Notes: generated from the letters alone by a model not told the origin. A DNA stretch of 64,000 nucleotides from Nitrospira sp. CR1.3 (GCA_014055525.1 WIAH01000014.1:1-64000), one strand, 5' to 3'. Shown: positions 9,199 to 16,987, counted from the stretch's first letter. Translations and numbers: made by a program.

Positions 9199-11511
9199 TT
9201 GGAATCCGAAGAGGATCTCCATTCAAGGCTGCAGAGCGGGACCCGAACGCAGCCGGAGCAGACCCTCCTCTCTCCTGAGCGGGAGAACTGGTCCGCCGCC
9301 ACCGGCCCTGAACTACTACCAAAGCACCATCGGATTCTTGAACAGCGATTCATGAAGTTCCGGCCGTTCGGGACCGATGTTGACGGAACGGCCATCCGCG
9401 ACATGACCGGCGTTTCGATCCGATCCAATGTCGAATTTTTAGAAGAATTTGTTTCGAAGCATTATGGCTCCGAAGCCGGTAAGCACGCCGTCGACGATCT
9501 GGTGAGCCGTTTGAATGAGCGCATCCAGGACCGGGCGTATCATGTCACGGCCAAATTCCTCAAGAATCCCTGGACCAGCTATTCAAACGAATTTACTGCC
9601 TACTTGGTGGAATTTTGCATCGACATTTCAGGAGACCAGGATTTTCAGTTCAAGATGGGACGAGAGAAACTTATTCCTCCGCTCATGCAAACGCTTATGC
9701 GTCCGTTTTCCGTCAAGAGCATTTACCGCGGCGCGACCAGGTGGATCCAGCACTACGCCAAGAATTCCTATGACCTTCAAGGGATGGAGGTCAATGAGGG
9801 TCGTGCGATTATGCGTATGACTCTGATGGGACGAGCCTTGGATCAGTTCGGCCCTTACCGGCGGTCGTGCGGCAGGATCTGGTGCAATGCCCTCAAAGTT
9901 GGTGTTTCCATCGTCCCTGAGAAGGTGCACCACTTGCGTCAGGCGACGATGATCGATCGGCGATGCATCGTTGATGGTGACGACTATTGTGAATGGGAGG
10001 TTCAGTGGAACGAACCGGCTCGCTGGTATCCCGGAAAGCGCTTTGTTACTGACGTGGCGCGTAAAATGCTGAAAGACGAAATTGGCGGACGAGACCGAGT
10101 CATCGAAGAACAGACCTATTCCCTAAAGACGCGGCATGAAGAACTGGAAAAGGCCTATGTTGAGCTCCAGCAGACGGCGGTCGAACTGCAGCGACGAGTC
10201 GACCACCTGACCACGCTCTATGATGCCGGTCTTGCTTTCACCTCAACTCGCGATCAGGAAGCTCTCCTTCGGCAGGCAATGGAGACATTGATTCATAAAC
10301 TGTCATTTGACCGAGTCATGATCGTTTCCTACGACCCCCTTCGGCAAATAGCTCACAGCGCCCGCCTGGTAGGCGTGTCATCTGAGATCGCTCATTTCGC
10401 CGCCAGTCTTGAGATCCCGGTAACGGATTCTTCTACCTTTGAAGGCATTGTCCTCCAGCAAGGGAAGCCTGTTTTGGTGCATGAAATTTCCCAGGTGCTC
10501 GATCAACTTCACCCAATGTACCGGGAGTTGGCTGCGAGAACAGGAACGAGGTCCTTTGTCACCGTTCCTCTCAAGGCAAAAGGTTTGATTCTCGGATCTC
10601 TCACTGTTGACCGGAGCCAGGCCCATAGCTTGACTCAGGATGATCTGGAGGTGATGGTCACATTTGCTAACCAGCTTGCCATCGCGCTGGATAACGTCGC
10701 TGCTTATCGGGAGATCGAAGAATTGAATACGGGCCTTGAGCAGAAAGTGCGCGAGCGAACAGTCCAGCTGGAAGCGGCGAACGAACAGCTCCAGGAACTG
10801 AATCAACTCAAGTCGTCGTTCGTCTCCATGGTGTCGCATGAACTGCGCACGCCAATGACGTCGATCCGGACCTATGTAGAAAACATGCTCGACGGCGTGA
10901 TCGGCGCCGTGAACGAAAAGCAATCGCAGTATCTCCGGCGCATCCAATTCAACATCGATCGGCTCACGCGGATGATCGTTGATCTGCTCGATCTTTCGCG
11001 CATCGAAGCAGGGCGGGTTGAACTCAGGTCAGAACCGATCGCCATCGCCGACTGGATGAACGAACTGGTCGAAGGCCTGCGGGGGTTGGCTGGCGGCAAA
11101 TCCGTGACGCTGGAGTCGCACTCCCTCCCCTCTCTTCCGACCATCCTGGCCGACCGGGACAAACTGACGCAAGTGTTGACCAACCTGATCGGTAACGCGA
11201 TCAAGTTCACGCCTGCTGGCGGACGAATCATGGTCGGAGCTGTGATCGAGGACAAAACCGGCATGGTGCAATTCTGCGTGTCAGACACGGGCTGCGGAAT
11301 CCCGCCGGACGAACTGCCGAAAGTGTTCGAGAAATTCTTCCGTGGCGTCACCACCGCCGCCGAGACGCGAGGCGCAGGGTTGGGCTTGGCGATCGTCAAG
11401 AGTCTGGTCGAACTGCACGGCGGGCGTATCTGGGTCGAAAGCGCCTCAGGCAAGGGCAGTTCCTTCTACTTCACACTCCCGCTCACCTCGACGCAGGAAA
11501 CGATACGATGA
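9199..11511 (+). CDS. Soluble sensor histidine kinase (V4R-like, GAF)
   Basis: A cytoplasmic sensor kinase of about 771 residues without membrane segments. The N-terminal 280 residues end in RRCIVDGDDYCEWEVQW, which resembles V4R-type small-molecule-binding domains. A coiled coil, a GAF domain (about 345-510), a second coiled coil, HisKA with His547 in SHELRTPMTS, and a HATPase domain with the N, G1 and G2 boxes follow. The frame is open from a TTG at 9172 that overlaps the previous stop, but the TTG at 9199 has GGAGG seven bases upstream, so I place the start there. As last gene of the hydrolase/Dyp-P450/FadL operon it may sense the operon's product. No response regulator is adjacent. Confidence 0.85.
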   Translation: MESEEDLHSRLQSGTRTQPEQTLLSPERENWSAATGPELLPKHHRILEQRFMKFRPFGTDVDGTAIRDMTGVSIRSNVEFLEEFVSKHYGSEAGKHAVDDLVSRLNERIQDRAYHVTAKFLKNPWTSYSNEFTAYLVEFCIDISGDQDFQFKMGREKLIPPLMQTLMRPFSVKSIYRGATRWIQHYAKNSYDLQGMEVNEGRAIMRMTLMGRALDQFGPYRRSCGRIWCNALKVGVSIVPEKVHHLRQATMIDRRCIVDGDDYCEWEVQWNEPARWYPGKRFVTDVARKMLKDEIGGRDRVIEEQTYSLKTRHEELEKAYVELQQTAVELQRRVDHLTTLYDAGLAFTSTRDQEALLRQAMETLIHKLSFDRVMIVSYDPLRQIAHSARLVGVSSEIAHFAASLEIPVTDSSTFEGIVLQQGKPVLVHEISQVLDQLHPMYRELAARTGTRSFVTVPLKAKGLILGSLTVDRSQAHSLTQDDLEVMVTFANQLAIALDNVAAYREIEELNTGLEQKVRERTVQLEAANEQLQELNQLKSSFVSMVSHELRTPMTSIRTYVENMLDGVIGAVNEKQSQYLRRIQFNIDRLTRMIVDLLDLSRIEAGRVELRSEPIAIADWMNELVEGLRGLAGGKSVTLESHSLPSLPTILADRDKLTQVLTNLIGNAIKFTPAGGRIMVGAVIEDKTGMVQFCVSDTGCGIPPDELPKVFEKFFRGVTTAAETRGAGLGLAIVKSLVELHGGRIWVESASGKGSSFYFTLPLTSTQETIR

Positions 11512-11517
11512 GTCGGC

Positions 11518-11640
11518 ACAAGACGGGCGGGACGAGCGAGAAAGGCGAGACTGGTCAGAACTTCTGCTTCGCGTGTCTGCCTTGTCTCGCTATTCTCGCT
11601 TCTCTCGCGCGTTTCACCTGTCTCGCCCAGATCCAATTCC
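11518..11640. repeat. TCTCGC/GCGAGA word array
   Basis: Low-complexity DNA just after the kinase stop. A block rich in GCGAGA-type words is followed by a block rich in their complement TCTCGC, so the whole can fold into a long imperfect hairpin. Similar arrays occur near 14.13-14.26, 37.64-37.69 and 45.82-45.88 kb. It may act as a terminator. Confidence 0.6.
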
Positions 11641-11660
11641 TCATTCAAGATTTTCTCAAG

Positions 11661-11678
11661 TGAATCCAATTCGATGCC
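11661..11678 (+). promoter_or_regulatory. Candidate activator dyad, one half conserved
   Basis: TGAATC-CAATTC-GATGCC: the left half matches the dyad TGAATC-N6-GATTCA found upstream of the sister microprotein genes and the right half is degenerate. An extra GATTCA half-site lies at 11695-11700. The centre is about 140 bp upstream of the sigma-54-type promoter at 11808. Confidence 0.35.
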
Positions 11679-11807
11679 GCGCTGACGGCAATCTGATTCA
11701 GTTCCGTCTCCGCCGGAACATTCGAATCGTGACGGACGCGCAGCAATCGGCACTGTTCTAGTGCCTTTTCATGTGATTGCTGTAGGAACGGTCGATCGAC
11801 GACGTCA

Positions 11808-11823
11808 TGGCATACGTATTGCT
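11808..11823 (+). promoter_or_regulatory. Sigma-54-type promoter, microprotein copy 1
   Basis: TGGCATACGTATTGCT has GG and GC separated by exactly 10 bases, the invariant spacing of -24/-12 promoters, and closely fits the consensus TGGCAC-N5-TTGCW. The start codon of the microprotein lies about 70 bases downstream. Confidence 0.6.
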
Positions 11824-11892
11824 TTGGATCACCAGCAAGGGTCACTCGAAACCATTCATCGTTCGGGGCATCGGACGAGAAGGAGAACCATC

Positions 11893-11979
11893 ATGGACTT
11901 CGCAGTGATCCTAGTCATCAGCAATACTCTCTTGGCGCTGTTCATCTACATCGTGGTGACAAAAATCTGGCAGGACTGA
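11893..11979 (+). CDS. Single-TM microprotein, copy 1
   Basis: A 28-residue protein, MD then an unbroken hydrophobic helix ending in TKIWQD. AAGGAGA precedes the ATG. Three other copies at 14.0, 20.5 and 21.8 kb share the length, the Met-Asp start, a central Asn (SNTLLALFIYIVV here, NSLMA-FIYVV elsewhere) and the IWQD/E end. This conservation between diverged copies supports a real gene. One transmembrane helix with a very short N-terminal end and an acidic C-terminus is predicted. It does not match small subunits I know, such as KdpF or CydX. Sigma-54-type control is suggested by the upstream site. Confidence 0.7.
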   Translation: MDFAVILVISNTLLALFIYIVVTKIWQD

Positions 11980-11984
11980 TTGAG

Positions 11985-12150
11985 GCAGTTCGGGGTTCGA
12001 TGTTCAAGGTTCGATGTTCTGAGCTCGATGTTCGAAGTTCGAGGTTCTGAGTTGTCGGAGGGAGTTGCCTCAAGTAGTCCATCAAGACGGTTCTTGCTGC
12101 TCGGGACCCTAACTCAGAACCTAGAACATTGAACTCAGAACATTAACAGA
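11985..12150. repeat. GTTCGATGTTC/CTCAGAAC word array
   Basis: Repeated words of the type GTTCGATGTTC and GTTCTGAG on the left and CTCAGAAC/CTAGAACATTGAAC on the right form a long imperfect inverted repeat. A related array lies at 32.22-32.33 kb. No gene is seen in it. Confidence 0.55.
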
Positions 12151-12157
12151 GATGGCG

Positions 12158-12294
12158 AGGAGCCGACCACCGGTCATCATCTGCCCCAGTGACAGCCGAT
12201 GGCCGAGCAGGTTCTGGTCCTGACCCTTCCAGAGCTCAGCCGGTTGCCTCCGCGCCAACCAGGCCGCGCTTCCATCATCACTGGCAGCGCGGCC
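12158..12294 (+). repeat. Two-stem palindromic element, copy 1 (partial)
   Basis: This holds the CCTGACCCTTCCAGAGCTCA block and a hairpin with arms GGCCGCGCT (12262-12270) and AGCGCGGCC (12286-12294) around TCCATCATCACTGGC. Related copies lie at about 14.3, 15.4, 16.1 and 17.0 kb, all between genes and all inside the TA island. The second stem seen in other copies is missing here. It resembles REP/MITE-like sequences; no mobility gene is nearby. Confidence 0.7.
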
Positions 12295-12370
12295 TTCCTT
12301 GTCCTCTCCTTCAGTTGCCCGCTGTGGTGTACTCGCCGCAGGGTAAATGCGGATGCGCCGAAGGCAGTTC

Positions 12371-12538
12371 TCAGCAGTAGACTTCCCGCCGGTGGCCAAC
12401 CTTCATGAGCGTATCAACGCGCGCGTCATCGGCAACGGCATAGACTATGCGATAATCTCTTTGGCGGATGCGATAGTGATCGTGCCCGGATAGCTTTTCG
12501 CAGCCCGGAGGTCGAGGATTACTCCTTAGACCACGCAT
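12371..12538 (-). pseudogene. RelE/ParE toxin, C-terminal remnant
   Basis: About 55 codons (RSNPRPPGCEKLSGHDHYRI, then RDYRIVYAV and GHRREVYC) match the C-terminal two-thirds of RelE-family toxins, close to the intact toxin at 16290-16550. The usual N-terminal 30 residues are missing: upstream the frame runs into DNA unrelated to RelE that lies antisense to the next gene. No antitoxin is seen. Probably a truncated, inactive copy. Confidence 0.65.
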
Positions 12539-12624
12539 ACGTTGAGATCCAAGCAGGATCCAGGCTCTGTGCCGTCGTTTCTTTTGCCGCTGAAACACGG
12601 TAAGATCCCAACCTGTCTGACCGT

Positions 12625-13122
12625 ATGGAGCGAACTCTCCAAATCCTGAACGAATTGGAGCGCGACGGCGTGCTAGGCCGTTACGCCATTGGCGGTGCGA
12701 TGGGAGCGACCTTTTACATCGAACCGCTGTTGACATTCGATCTCGACATCTTCGTCCTGCTACCGGAGTCGACAGGAACAGTATTGACCCTATCTCGGCT
12801 TTATGAGGCGCTGCGCGCAAGGGGTTATGCCGAAGAAGGCGAATGTGTGGTGATCGAGGGGGTACCCGTCCAATTCTTGCCGGCGTATAATTCGCTCTTA
12901 GAGGAGGCATTACGAGAGGCGGGCGAGATGTCGTATCAGACTACTTCCACACGGGTGCTCCGGGTCGAACACCTGCTGGCCATTTGTCTTCAAACGGGTC
13001 GGACAAAAGATCGAGAGCGGGTTCGAATTCTTCGAGAGCAAGCGACCCTGGATGATAAGTATCTCGCCTTGGTGCTCCGGCGGCATCAACTGGAGGAGAG
13101 ATGGAAGGAATGGACCGCTTGA
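12625..13122 (+). CDS. Nucleotidyltransferase-fold protein (AbiEii-like)
   Basis: A 165-residue protein with a minimal nucleotidyltransferase core: AIGGAMGATFY around residues 21-31 (Gly-Gly nucleotide loop) followed by LLTFDLDIFVLL with Asp39 and Asp41 as likely metal ligands. The fold is shared with AbiEii/MenT toxins and small antitoxin-type transferases. The next gene overlaps its end by 22 bp and should be its partner. A two-gene TA or abortive-infection module is likely from this layout; which partner is the toxin is not clear. Confidence 0.7.
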   Translation: MERTLQILNELERDGVLGRYAIGGAMGATFYIEPLLTFDLDIFVLLPESTGTVLTLSRLYEALRARGYAEEGECVVIEGVPVQFLPAYNSLLEEALREAGEMSYQTTSTRVLRVEHLLAICLQTGRTKDRERVRILREQATLDDKYLALVLRRHQLEERWKEWTA

Positions 13123-13325
13123 AACCCGAGATTGAAAAGCTCTTTCGCGCAAAGGAACAACGTCGAGTCCGGTTGGCGGCTCTGCCTTACCATGAAAAGG
13201 TGCGGGCGGTGATCCAAATGCAACGCATGGCGGCTCCATTGTTGCGAACGCGAGGTAGACGAGTGCGGATCTGGGACCTGGAGCCGATCGGAAACGGGCA
13301 TACATCAGAACGGTCTCATCGCTAA
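13101..13325 (+). CDS. Small partner of nucleotidyltransferase
   Basis: A 74-residue basic protein: an N-terminal charged helix (RLKPEIEKLFRAKEQRRVRL), then LPYHEKVRAVIQMQRMAAPL and a basic tail ending GRRVRIWDLEP before a variable end. No named domain recognised. It overlaps the upstream nucleotidyltransferase gene by 22 bp, so the two are translationally coupled. The last codons run into a fragment of another TA gene (13300-13357), so its natural C-terminus may have been replaced by a recombination junction. Confidence 0.6.
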   Translation: MEGMDRLKPEIEKLFRAKEQRRVRLAALPYHEKVRAVIQMQRMAAPLLRTRGRRVRIWDLEPIGNGHTSERSHR

Positions 13326-13357
13326 TTCCTGGTTCCATTTCGGCAACATACGAAACG
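13300..13357 (-). pseudogene. DUF5615 toxin fragment
   Basis: Read on the minus strand this 58-base piece encodes VSYVAEMEPGISDETVL-YA, nearly identical to the middle of the intact DUF5615 toxin at 19538-19894. Nothing on either side continues that gene. It is a short leftover of a second copy, now overlapping the end of the nucleotidyltransferase partner gene. Confidence 0.65.
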
Positions 13358-13594
13358 AGGCTGAAGTCTCATCGTGCGGGACGCCGTCAAGCTCAGTTCC
13401 CGGTTTCTCTCAATAATCAGAGGCATCAATAACCATTCCTGACGGAGTAGGCAGCCACTTCCTCGCCGGGTTCGACCGCTCACGACATATGTAGTGGCGG
13501 CCGAGAACGCGACAGATCAAGAAACCATCATCATTACCGTTTACCAGCCAGAATCAACCCAATGGGAACCTGGGTTTAAGAGGAGAAAACGGCG

Positions 13595-13693
13595 ATGACA
13601 TGTCTCATCTGCAAGAATGGAGAGACCCAACCAGGTACAGCCACGGTGACCCTGGAACGTGAAGTGGACGTGAGAACCTATGCGGCAGCCTAG
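13595..13693 (+). pseudogene. YgiT-type zinc-finger antitoxin, cut short
   Basis: Starts with AGGAG about nine bases before ATG, then MTCLICKNGETQPGTATVTL, the first Cys-x2-Cys half of a YgiT/MqsA-like zinc finger. It then jumps to EVDVRTYAAA and stops after 32 residues. The second Cys-x2-Cys and the helix-turn-helix are missing, consistent with an internal deletion joining start and end. No toxin gene is adjacent. Confidence 0.55.
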
Positions 13694-13823
13694 TGAAAAC
13701 TCTCAGGCCTCGTCCCTGTTGGGACTTGACTCTACCTTGTTTCCTCCTTGCTGCCTTGCCTCTGCACTCAGTATCAACGATTCCCGCTACCCCACTATCC
13801 CATTACCCCCGCTACCCATCTTC

Positions 13824-13841
13824 TGAATCGTTTCTGATTCA
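13824..13841 (+). promoter_or_regulatory. Activator dyad, microprotein copy 2
   Basis: TGAATC-GTTTCT-GATTCA, a perfect 6+6 inverted repeat with 6-base spacer (extended to 7 by flanking C/G). Its centre lies 150 bp upstream of the -24 GG of the sigma-54-type promoter, a typical enhancer distance for an NtrC-family activator. The same dyad and distance recur upstream of copies 3 and 4. Confidence 0.6.
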
Positions 13842-13981
13842 GCGAGAATGCTTTTGGCCTCTCGGCTCGTTAATTAGCTCACCGCCGATTATAGAATGCC
13901 AATCAATAGAAATGTGAGAAACCTGGCGCCAGCATTGCAAATGCGTGCGATCGAGGCAGTATTTCTTCGCGGCATCTCGCG

Positions 13982-13997
13982 TGGCCTGCTCGTTGCA
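13982..13997 (+). promoter_or_regulatory. Sigma-54-type promoter, microprotein copy 2
   Basis: TGGCCTGCTCGTTGCA: GG (13983-13984) and GC (13995-13996) are exactly 10 bases apart. The GC lies 41 bases before the microprotein start, as in copies 3 and 4. Confidence 0.6.
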
Positions 13998-14036
13998 AAT
14001 TGCTCAATACATCAAGCCGAACCGGAGGAGGACGCG

Positions 14037-14123
14037 ATGGACCTAGGATTGACGCTCTTCATGGCCAACTCGCTCATGGCCGGATTCATATATGTCGTCT
14101 TCGGAATGATCTGGCAGGACTAG
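14037..14123 (+). CDS. Single-TM microprotein, copy 2
   Basis: A 28-residue protein beginning MDLGLTLFMANSLM and ending GMIWQD, preceded by GGAGGAGG. One hydrophobic helix spans almost the whole chain, with Asn11-Ser12 near its middle. It differs from copy 1 at about half the positions yet keeps length, start, Asn and IWQD end, a pattern expected under selection. It sits alone between remnants and repeats, with its own dyad and sigma-54-type promoter. Function unknown; a membrane-protein modulator is the generic expectation for such peptides. Confidence 0.72.
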   Translation: MDLGLTLFMANSLMAGFIYVVFGMIWQD

Positions 14124-14265
14124 ATGAACGTCGTGCGAGACGCGCGAGACAAGCGAGAGAGGCGAGAAACGCGTGATCGTTAGGATTCAGCAATGAAGCG
14201 AAGACTTGAGTCTTGGCCCGTCTCGCCTTTCTCGCTCATCTCGCCCCTCTCGCGTTGGAACATCC
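14124..14265. repeat. GCGAGA/TCTCGC word array
   Basis: GCGAGA-rich words followed by TCTCGCC/TTCTCGCTC-rich words form a long imperfect hairpin directly after the microprotein stop. Same class as 11518-11640. Confidence 0.55.
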
Positions 14266-14277
14266 ACAAGATGGTGC

Positions 14278-14420
14278 GAAGCCGACCTCCGGTTCGGGTC
14301 CTGACCCTTCCAGAGCTCAGCCGGTCGCCTCCACGTCTACCAGGCCGCGCTTCCATCATCACCGGCAGCGCGGCCCACCTTTTCGGTGATTGCCACCCTT
14401 CCGGCCGGTGGCTGTCCCCG
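14278..14420 (+). repeat. Two-stem palindromic element, copy 2 (full)
   Basis: The most complete copy: a CCTGACCCTTCCAGAGCTCA block, stem 1 GGCCGCGCT...AGCGCGGCC (14343-14375), then stem 2 GCCACC (14392-14397)...GGTGGC (14407-14412) followed by TGTCCC. It lies directly upstream of a two-gene module starting at 14469. Confidence 0.72.
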
Positions 14421-14468
14421 CTCGAAACTCCATTTCTCGCTGCCCAGCCGCTATGATACACTCGCGCC

Positions 14469-14810
14469 ATGGGAAAGATGGCTCGATCAAGGCCGGCCGA
14501 ACAGCCTCTGCGGCTGCTACCAGCCTATCTGAACACCCATTCCATCGATGAGGCGGTGAAAACTGCGCGAGGCAGGAGGATCCTCTGGCTCGAGATTCTC
14601 GTCAACGACAAGTTTGATGTTTCACCCTGGAAATCAGACCCGGCCGTTGAAGCAGCCTATCAGAATGCCTGCCGTTGGTACACGCACTATAGACGACTTA
14701 TCACCTCACTACTCAACCGAACACCTCTTCCCGTTGATGTGGGTCCGATCGATTTCCGGGATTACCGAGCCTTTGCCGAGGCGCTCGCCTTTGTCTGCAC
14801 TCAACACTGA
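14469..14810 (+). CDS. Putative partner of DUF6036-like protein
   Basis: A 113-residue soluble protein. No named domain recognised; residues 20-110 hold several helices (LRLLPAYLNTHSIDEAV, AAYQNACRWYTHYRRLITSL). TATGAT ten bases before the start could serve as a -10 element. Its end overlaps the start of the next gene by about 20 bp, the arrangement of TA pairs in this island. It may be the antitoxin-like half of a nucleotidyltransferase module. Confidence 0.5.
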   Translation: MGKMARSRPAEQPLRLLPAYLNTHSIDEAVKTARGRRILWLEILVNDKFDVSPWKSDPAVEAAYQNACRWYTHYRRLITSLLNRTPLPVDVGPIDFRDYRAFAEALAFVCTQH

Positions 14811-15324
14811 AGAAATCATTGCTCTCCTACAGGACTACGCCAGGCAAACCGGCGCTTCTCTGGATGTCCTATTAGTAGGAGCACTGGCGCTCCAAGCCTA
14901 CGGCTTTCGAGACCGTTTGACACGAGATGTCGATGCGGAGGTTGCCGGTTCGGTCGAAGCGCTGTCGAAATTCCTGAGACAGCACCAGATTCCGGCAGAC
15001 CTCACCACGAACTTCTCCGGCTGGTCCATCGTGGCCATGCCCCCGGGGTATCGCGATCGAGCGACCGATCTGGTGAATCAATCGAACCTGCGTGTGCGAA
15101 TTCTGGCGCCCATCGACTTTGTCATTGCGAAATTGCGCCGCGGTACCGATCTGGATTGTGAGGATGCCGCCTTCGTGGTCAAGCGCTTTCGACTCACCGC
15201 CGAGCAGATTCGCGCGGCAGCGGCAGCAGCACTCTCCGCCTCCTCGCCTGATACGGCGCTGTTCCTCTTCCAGAAAACCATAGACCTATTTTGTCAGAGT
15301 TTTCCTTCCGAGCCGTCATCGTAA
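14791..15324 (+). CDS. DUF6036-like nucleotidyltransferase-fold protein
   Basis: From a TTG at 14791 the frame reads LSALNTEEIIALLQDYARQT, then LLVGALALQAYGFRDRLTRDVDAEV, the Gly/Ala nucleotide loop and D-x-D pattern of the small nucleotidyltransferase fold used by DUF6036/AbiEii-type proteins. The open frame extends further upstream, but that part is antisense-like filler overlapping the previous gene, so I place the start at the TTG with GAGG ahead of it. The C-terminal half is helical and ends in a Ser/Pro-rich tail. Likely a TA or defence module with the preceding gene. Confidence 0.6.
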   Translation: MSALNTEEIIALLQDYARQTGASLDVLLVGALALQAYGFRDRLTRDVDAEVAGSVEALSKFLRQHQIPADLTTNFSGWSIVAMPPGYRDRATDLVNQSNLRVRILAPIDFVIAKLRRGTDLDCEDAAFVVKRFRLTAEQIRAAAAAALSASSPDTALFLFQKTIDLFCQSFPSEPSS

Positions 15325-15349
15325 GGGTCCAGAATCCCCTCGGTCAGAC

Positions 15350-15396
15350 CTGCGTCCTTCAGGCCGCGCTTCCATCATCACTGGCAGCGCGGCCTT
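15350..15396 (+). repeat. Two-stem element, copy 3 (stem 1 only)
   Basis: AGGCCGCGCT and AGCGCGGCC arms at 15362-15394 with the same TCCATCATCACTGGC loop as copy 1. It sits between two converging TA modules. Confidence 0.68.
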
Positions 15397-15445
15397 GTAT
15401 CCAGATGACTTCGCGGTGCCAAAGAAGATCCCTGGAAAGGGTTTG

Positions 15446-15712
15446 TCAATAAGCTTTCTGGAAATCCGGCTTGCTAAGGATGCGCACGATATCAATCCGA
15501 GCCCCGGACCGTTTAAACACAATACGATAGTCGCCGGCTCGCAAACGATACAGCGGCTCCCGAAACCCCTGCAGCTTCTTGATTCGCTTTCCATCAGGGA
15601 TAGGATCTTCAGCCAGGCGGGCGCAATCGGCGAGAATCTGATTGGTTATTTTATCACTGAAGCCGTCGAGATCGCCCTGGGCCTTCGCCGACAGAAAGAC
15701 CTGGCAGGTCAT
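15446..15712 (-). CDS. RelE/ParE-family toxin
   Basis: An 88-residue RelE/ParE-fold protein: an N-terminal strand (CQVFLSAKAQGDLDGF), two helices, then KLQGFREPLYRLRAGDYRIV, the conserved RLRxGDYRIVF core strand, and a C-terminal strand DIVRILSKPDF. RelE relatives cut mRNA in the ribosome and ParE relatives poison gyrase; the residues visible do not decide between them. The start overlaps the antitoxin stop by 4 bp. Confidence 0.8.
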   Translation of the reverse strand: MTCQVFLSAKAQGDLDGFSDKITNQILADCARLAEDPIPDGKRIKKLQGFREPLYRLRAGDYRIVFKRSGARIDIVRILSKPDFQKAY

Positions 15713-15984
15713 GTCCGGCGGACATTCCCTCTGCTGCGCGTGACCTTGTACTCAAACAGCGCCCTTGTTCGACCTGCACGGATGTCTTTGAGTCCCTCTT
15801 CGATCTTCTTGCGCAGCTTCGGACTGTAGGCCAGCAAAGCATCCTCGATGTCGTCCTCGGTCACGGGAACTATCATCGCAGTCGGCCGTCCATGCGTGGT
15901 GACAAGCACGGTATTTCCACGTTCGACCGTCCGAAGCATCTCAGAGGTCTTGCTCTTGAGTTCTCGTACATTGGCAAATCTCAT
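15709..15984 (-). CDS. Phd/YefM-type antitoxin
   Basis: A 91-residue antitoxin: MRFANVRELKSKTSEMLRTV, then GNTVLVTTHGRPTAMIVPV, the classic Phd fold, and a charged C-terminal toxin-binding tail. The ATG at 15984 is chosen over one 33 bases upstream because the fold starts there and GGAG precedes it. Coupled to the RelE/ParE toxin by a 4-bp overlap. Confidence 0.8.
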   Translation of the reverse strand: MRFANVRELKSKTSEMLRTVERGNTVLVTTHGRPTAMIVPVTEDDIEDALLAYSPKLRKKIEEGLKDIRAGRTRALFEYKVTRSRGNVRRT

Positions 15985-16082
15985 GCGCTCTCCAGACGTG
16001 GTTGCAAGTGTGGCCACACAATATGATCTCTACCTGAGAAAGTCAAGAATCCATGAGGATATGCAGTGGATTTCTTCGCGCC

Positions 16083-16176
16083 TGGTTGCCTCCGCGCCCA
16101 TCAGGCCGCGTGGCCGCCATCACCGGCAGCGCGAACTTTTATTGGGGACTGCCACCCTTCCGATCGGTGACTATCC
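16083..16176 (+). repeat. Two-stem element, copy 4 (diverged)
   Basis: TTGCCTCCGCGCCCATCAGG leads into a decayed stem 1 (GGCCGCG...CGGCAGCGCG, 16104-16133) and a stem 2 GCCACC...GGTGAC. Base changes weaken both stems relative to copy 2. Confidence 0.6.
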
Positions 16177-16289
16177 CCTTTTTAACTCACCGTCACCTTG
16201 CAAAACCTGCTTCCAAATGACTTCCGATCTTCCGGACTATGGCGCAAATCCCGTGATGTTGTCCATCCAGTGGGAACGAAGACATGGCA

Positions 16290-16550
16290 TCAGGAGCGGT
16301 ACACTTCTTTACGATCTGCGATCTTGAGAACAAGAACAATCAACTCGCGGTCTCGGATTGTATAAATGATGCGGTAGTCTCCTTCCCGGAATCGATAAAG
16401 ATCATCTTCTCCGGTGAGCTTTTTCACACCGTGGGGGCGAGGATTGCCCTGTAACGTCTTCAGGCGTTTGACGATACGCTTCTGAGTCGCAGGGATGAAA
16501 GTTTTCAGCTGACGTTCTGCGGGCGGGGCGAGCAAGACCGTATAAGGCAT
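16290..16550 (-). CDS. relE: RelE-family mRNA interferase toxin
   Basis: An 86-residue RelE-family toxin: YTVLLAPPAERQLKTF, a basic helix (ATQKRIVKRLKTLQ), NPRPHGVKKLTGEDDLYRFR and EGDYRIIYTI, then a C-terminal IADRKEVYRS. The RxxDYRIxY core and the C-terminal Arg-x-x-x-Tyr-Arg match ribosome-dependent RelE toxins. It follows its antitoxin by 6 bp. The remnant at 12371-12538 is a cousin. Confidence 0.85.
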   Translation of the reverse strand: MPYTVLLAPPAERQLKTFIPATQKRIVKRLKTLQGNPRPHGVKKLTGEDDLYRFREGDYRIIYTIRDRELIVLVLKIADRKEVYRS

Positions 16551-16556
16551 CGCCGG

Positions 16557-16811
16557 CTAGAGGCCGATATCCTTCAGAATGGCGTCGAGGGGTTTTGCCC
16601 TCTTGGTCTTCAATTCAGCCAATGCAGTTCTGGCGTCCACAAGGTCAATGCGATCTTCCAGCTCTTCTAAGAGCCGCAAATCGTCGATAGGAACCACCGC
16701 GGCCACTTCCTTACCTCGACGGCGCAACACCACTCGTTCTTTTCCGTACGCCACTCGGTTGATCGTATCTGCAAATCCTTCCCTGGCTTTACTTGCAGGC
16801 AGATGAGCCAT
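16557..16811 (-). CDS. Phd/YefM-type antitoxin of RelE
   Basis: An 84-residue antitoxin starting MAHLPASKAREGFADTINRV, then RVVLRRRGKEVAAVVPIDDL, a clear Phd/YefM DNA-binding domain, with an acidic then basic C-terminal helix for toxin binding. GGAGGTG precedes the ATG. A 25-bp inverted repeat lies 37 bases upstream of its start and is the likely autoregulatory operator. Confidence 0.85.
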   Translation of the reverse strand: MAHLPASKAREGFADTINRVAYGKERVVLRRRGKEVAAVVPIDDLRLLEELEDRIDLVDARTALAELKTKRAKPLDAILKDIGL

Positions 16812-16847
16812 CCATCACCTCCAAATTCATGGCAATAACTCACTGTA

Positions 16848-16872
16848 CGAAATGTACCGATTGTACATTTCG
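16848..16872 (-). promoter_or_regulatory. Operator of the RelE-Phd operon
   Basis: CGAAATGTAC and GTACATTTCG form a perfect 10-bp inverted repeat with a 5-base spacer (CGATT) just upstream of the antitoxin gene. Phd/YefM antitoxins bind such palindromes to repress their own operon. Confidence 0.6.
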
Positions 16873-16987
16873 CATGCTCAAGCGTCAAGCATGGGGAGGA
16901 GTCGACTTCATTATTGTTGAGAGAACCTCGGCCTCCTCTGTCAAATCCCTCTAGGCATGCGAGTCCACATGAGTTCTAGAGTCCGTC

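Noticed and set aside
13924-13939. A second GG-N10-GC match (TGGCGCCAGCATTGCA) upstream of microprotein copy 2
   Set aside because: The GG is not kept in copies 3 and 4, whereas the site at 13982 keeps its position relative to the start codon in three copies.
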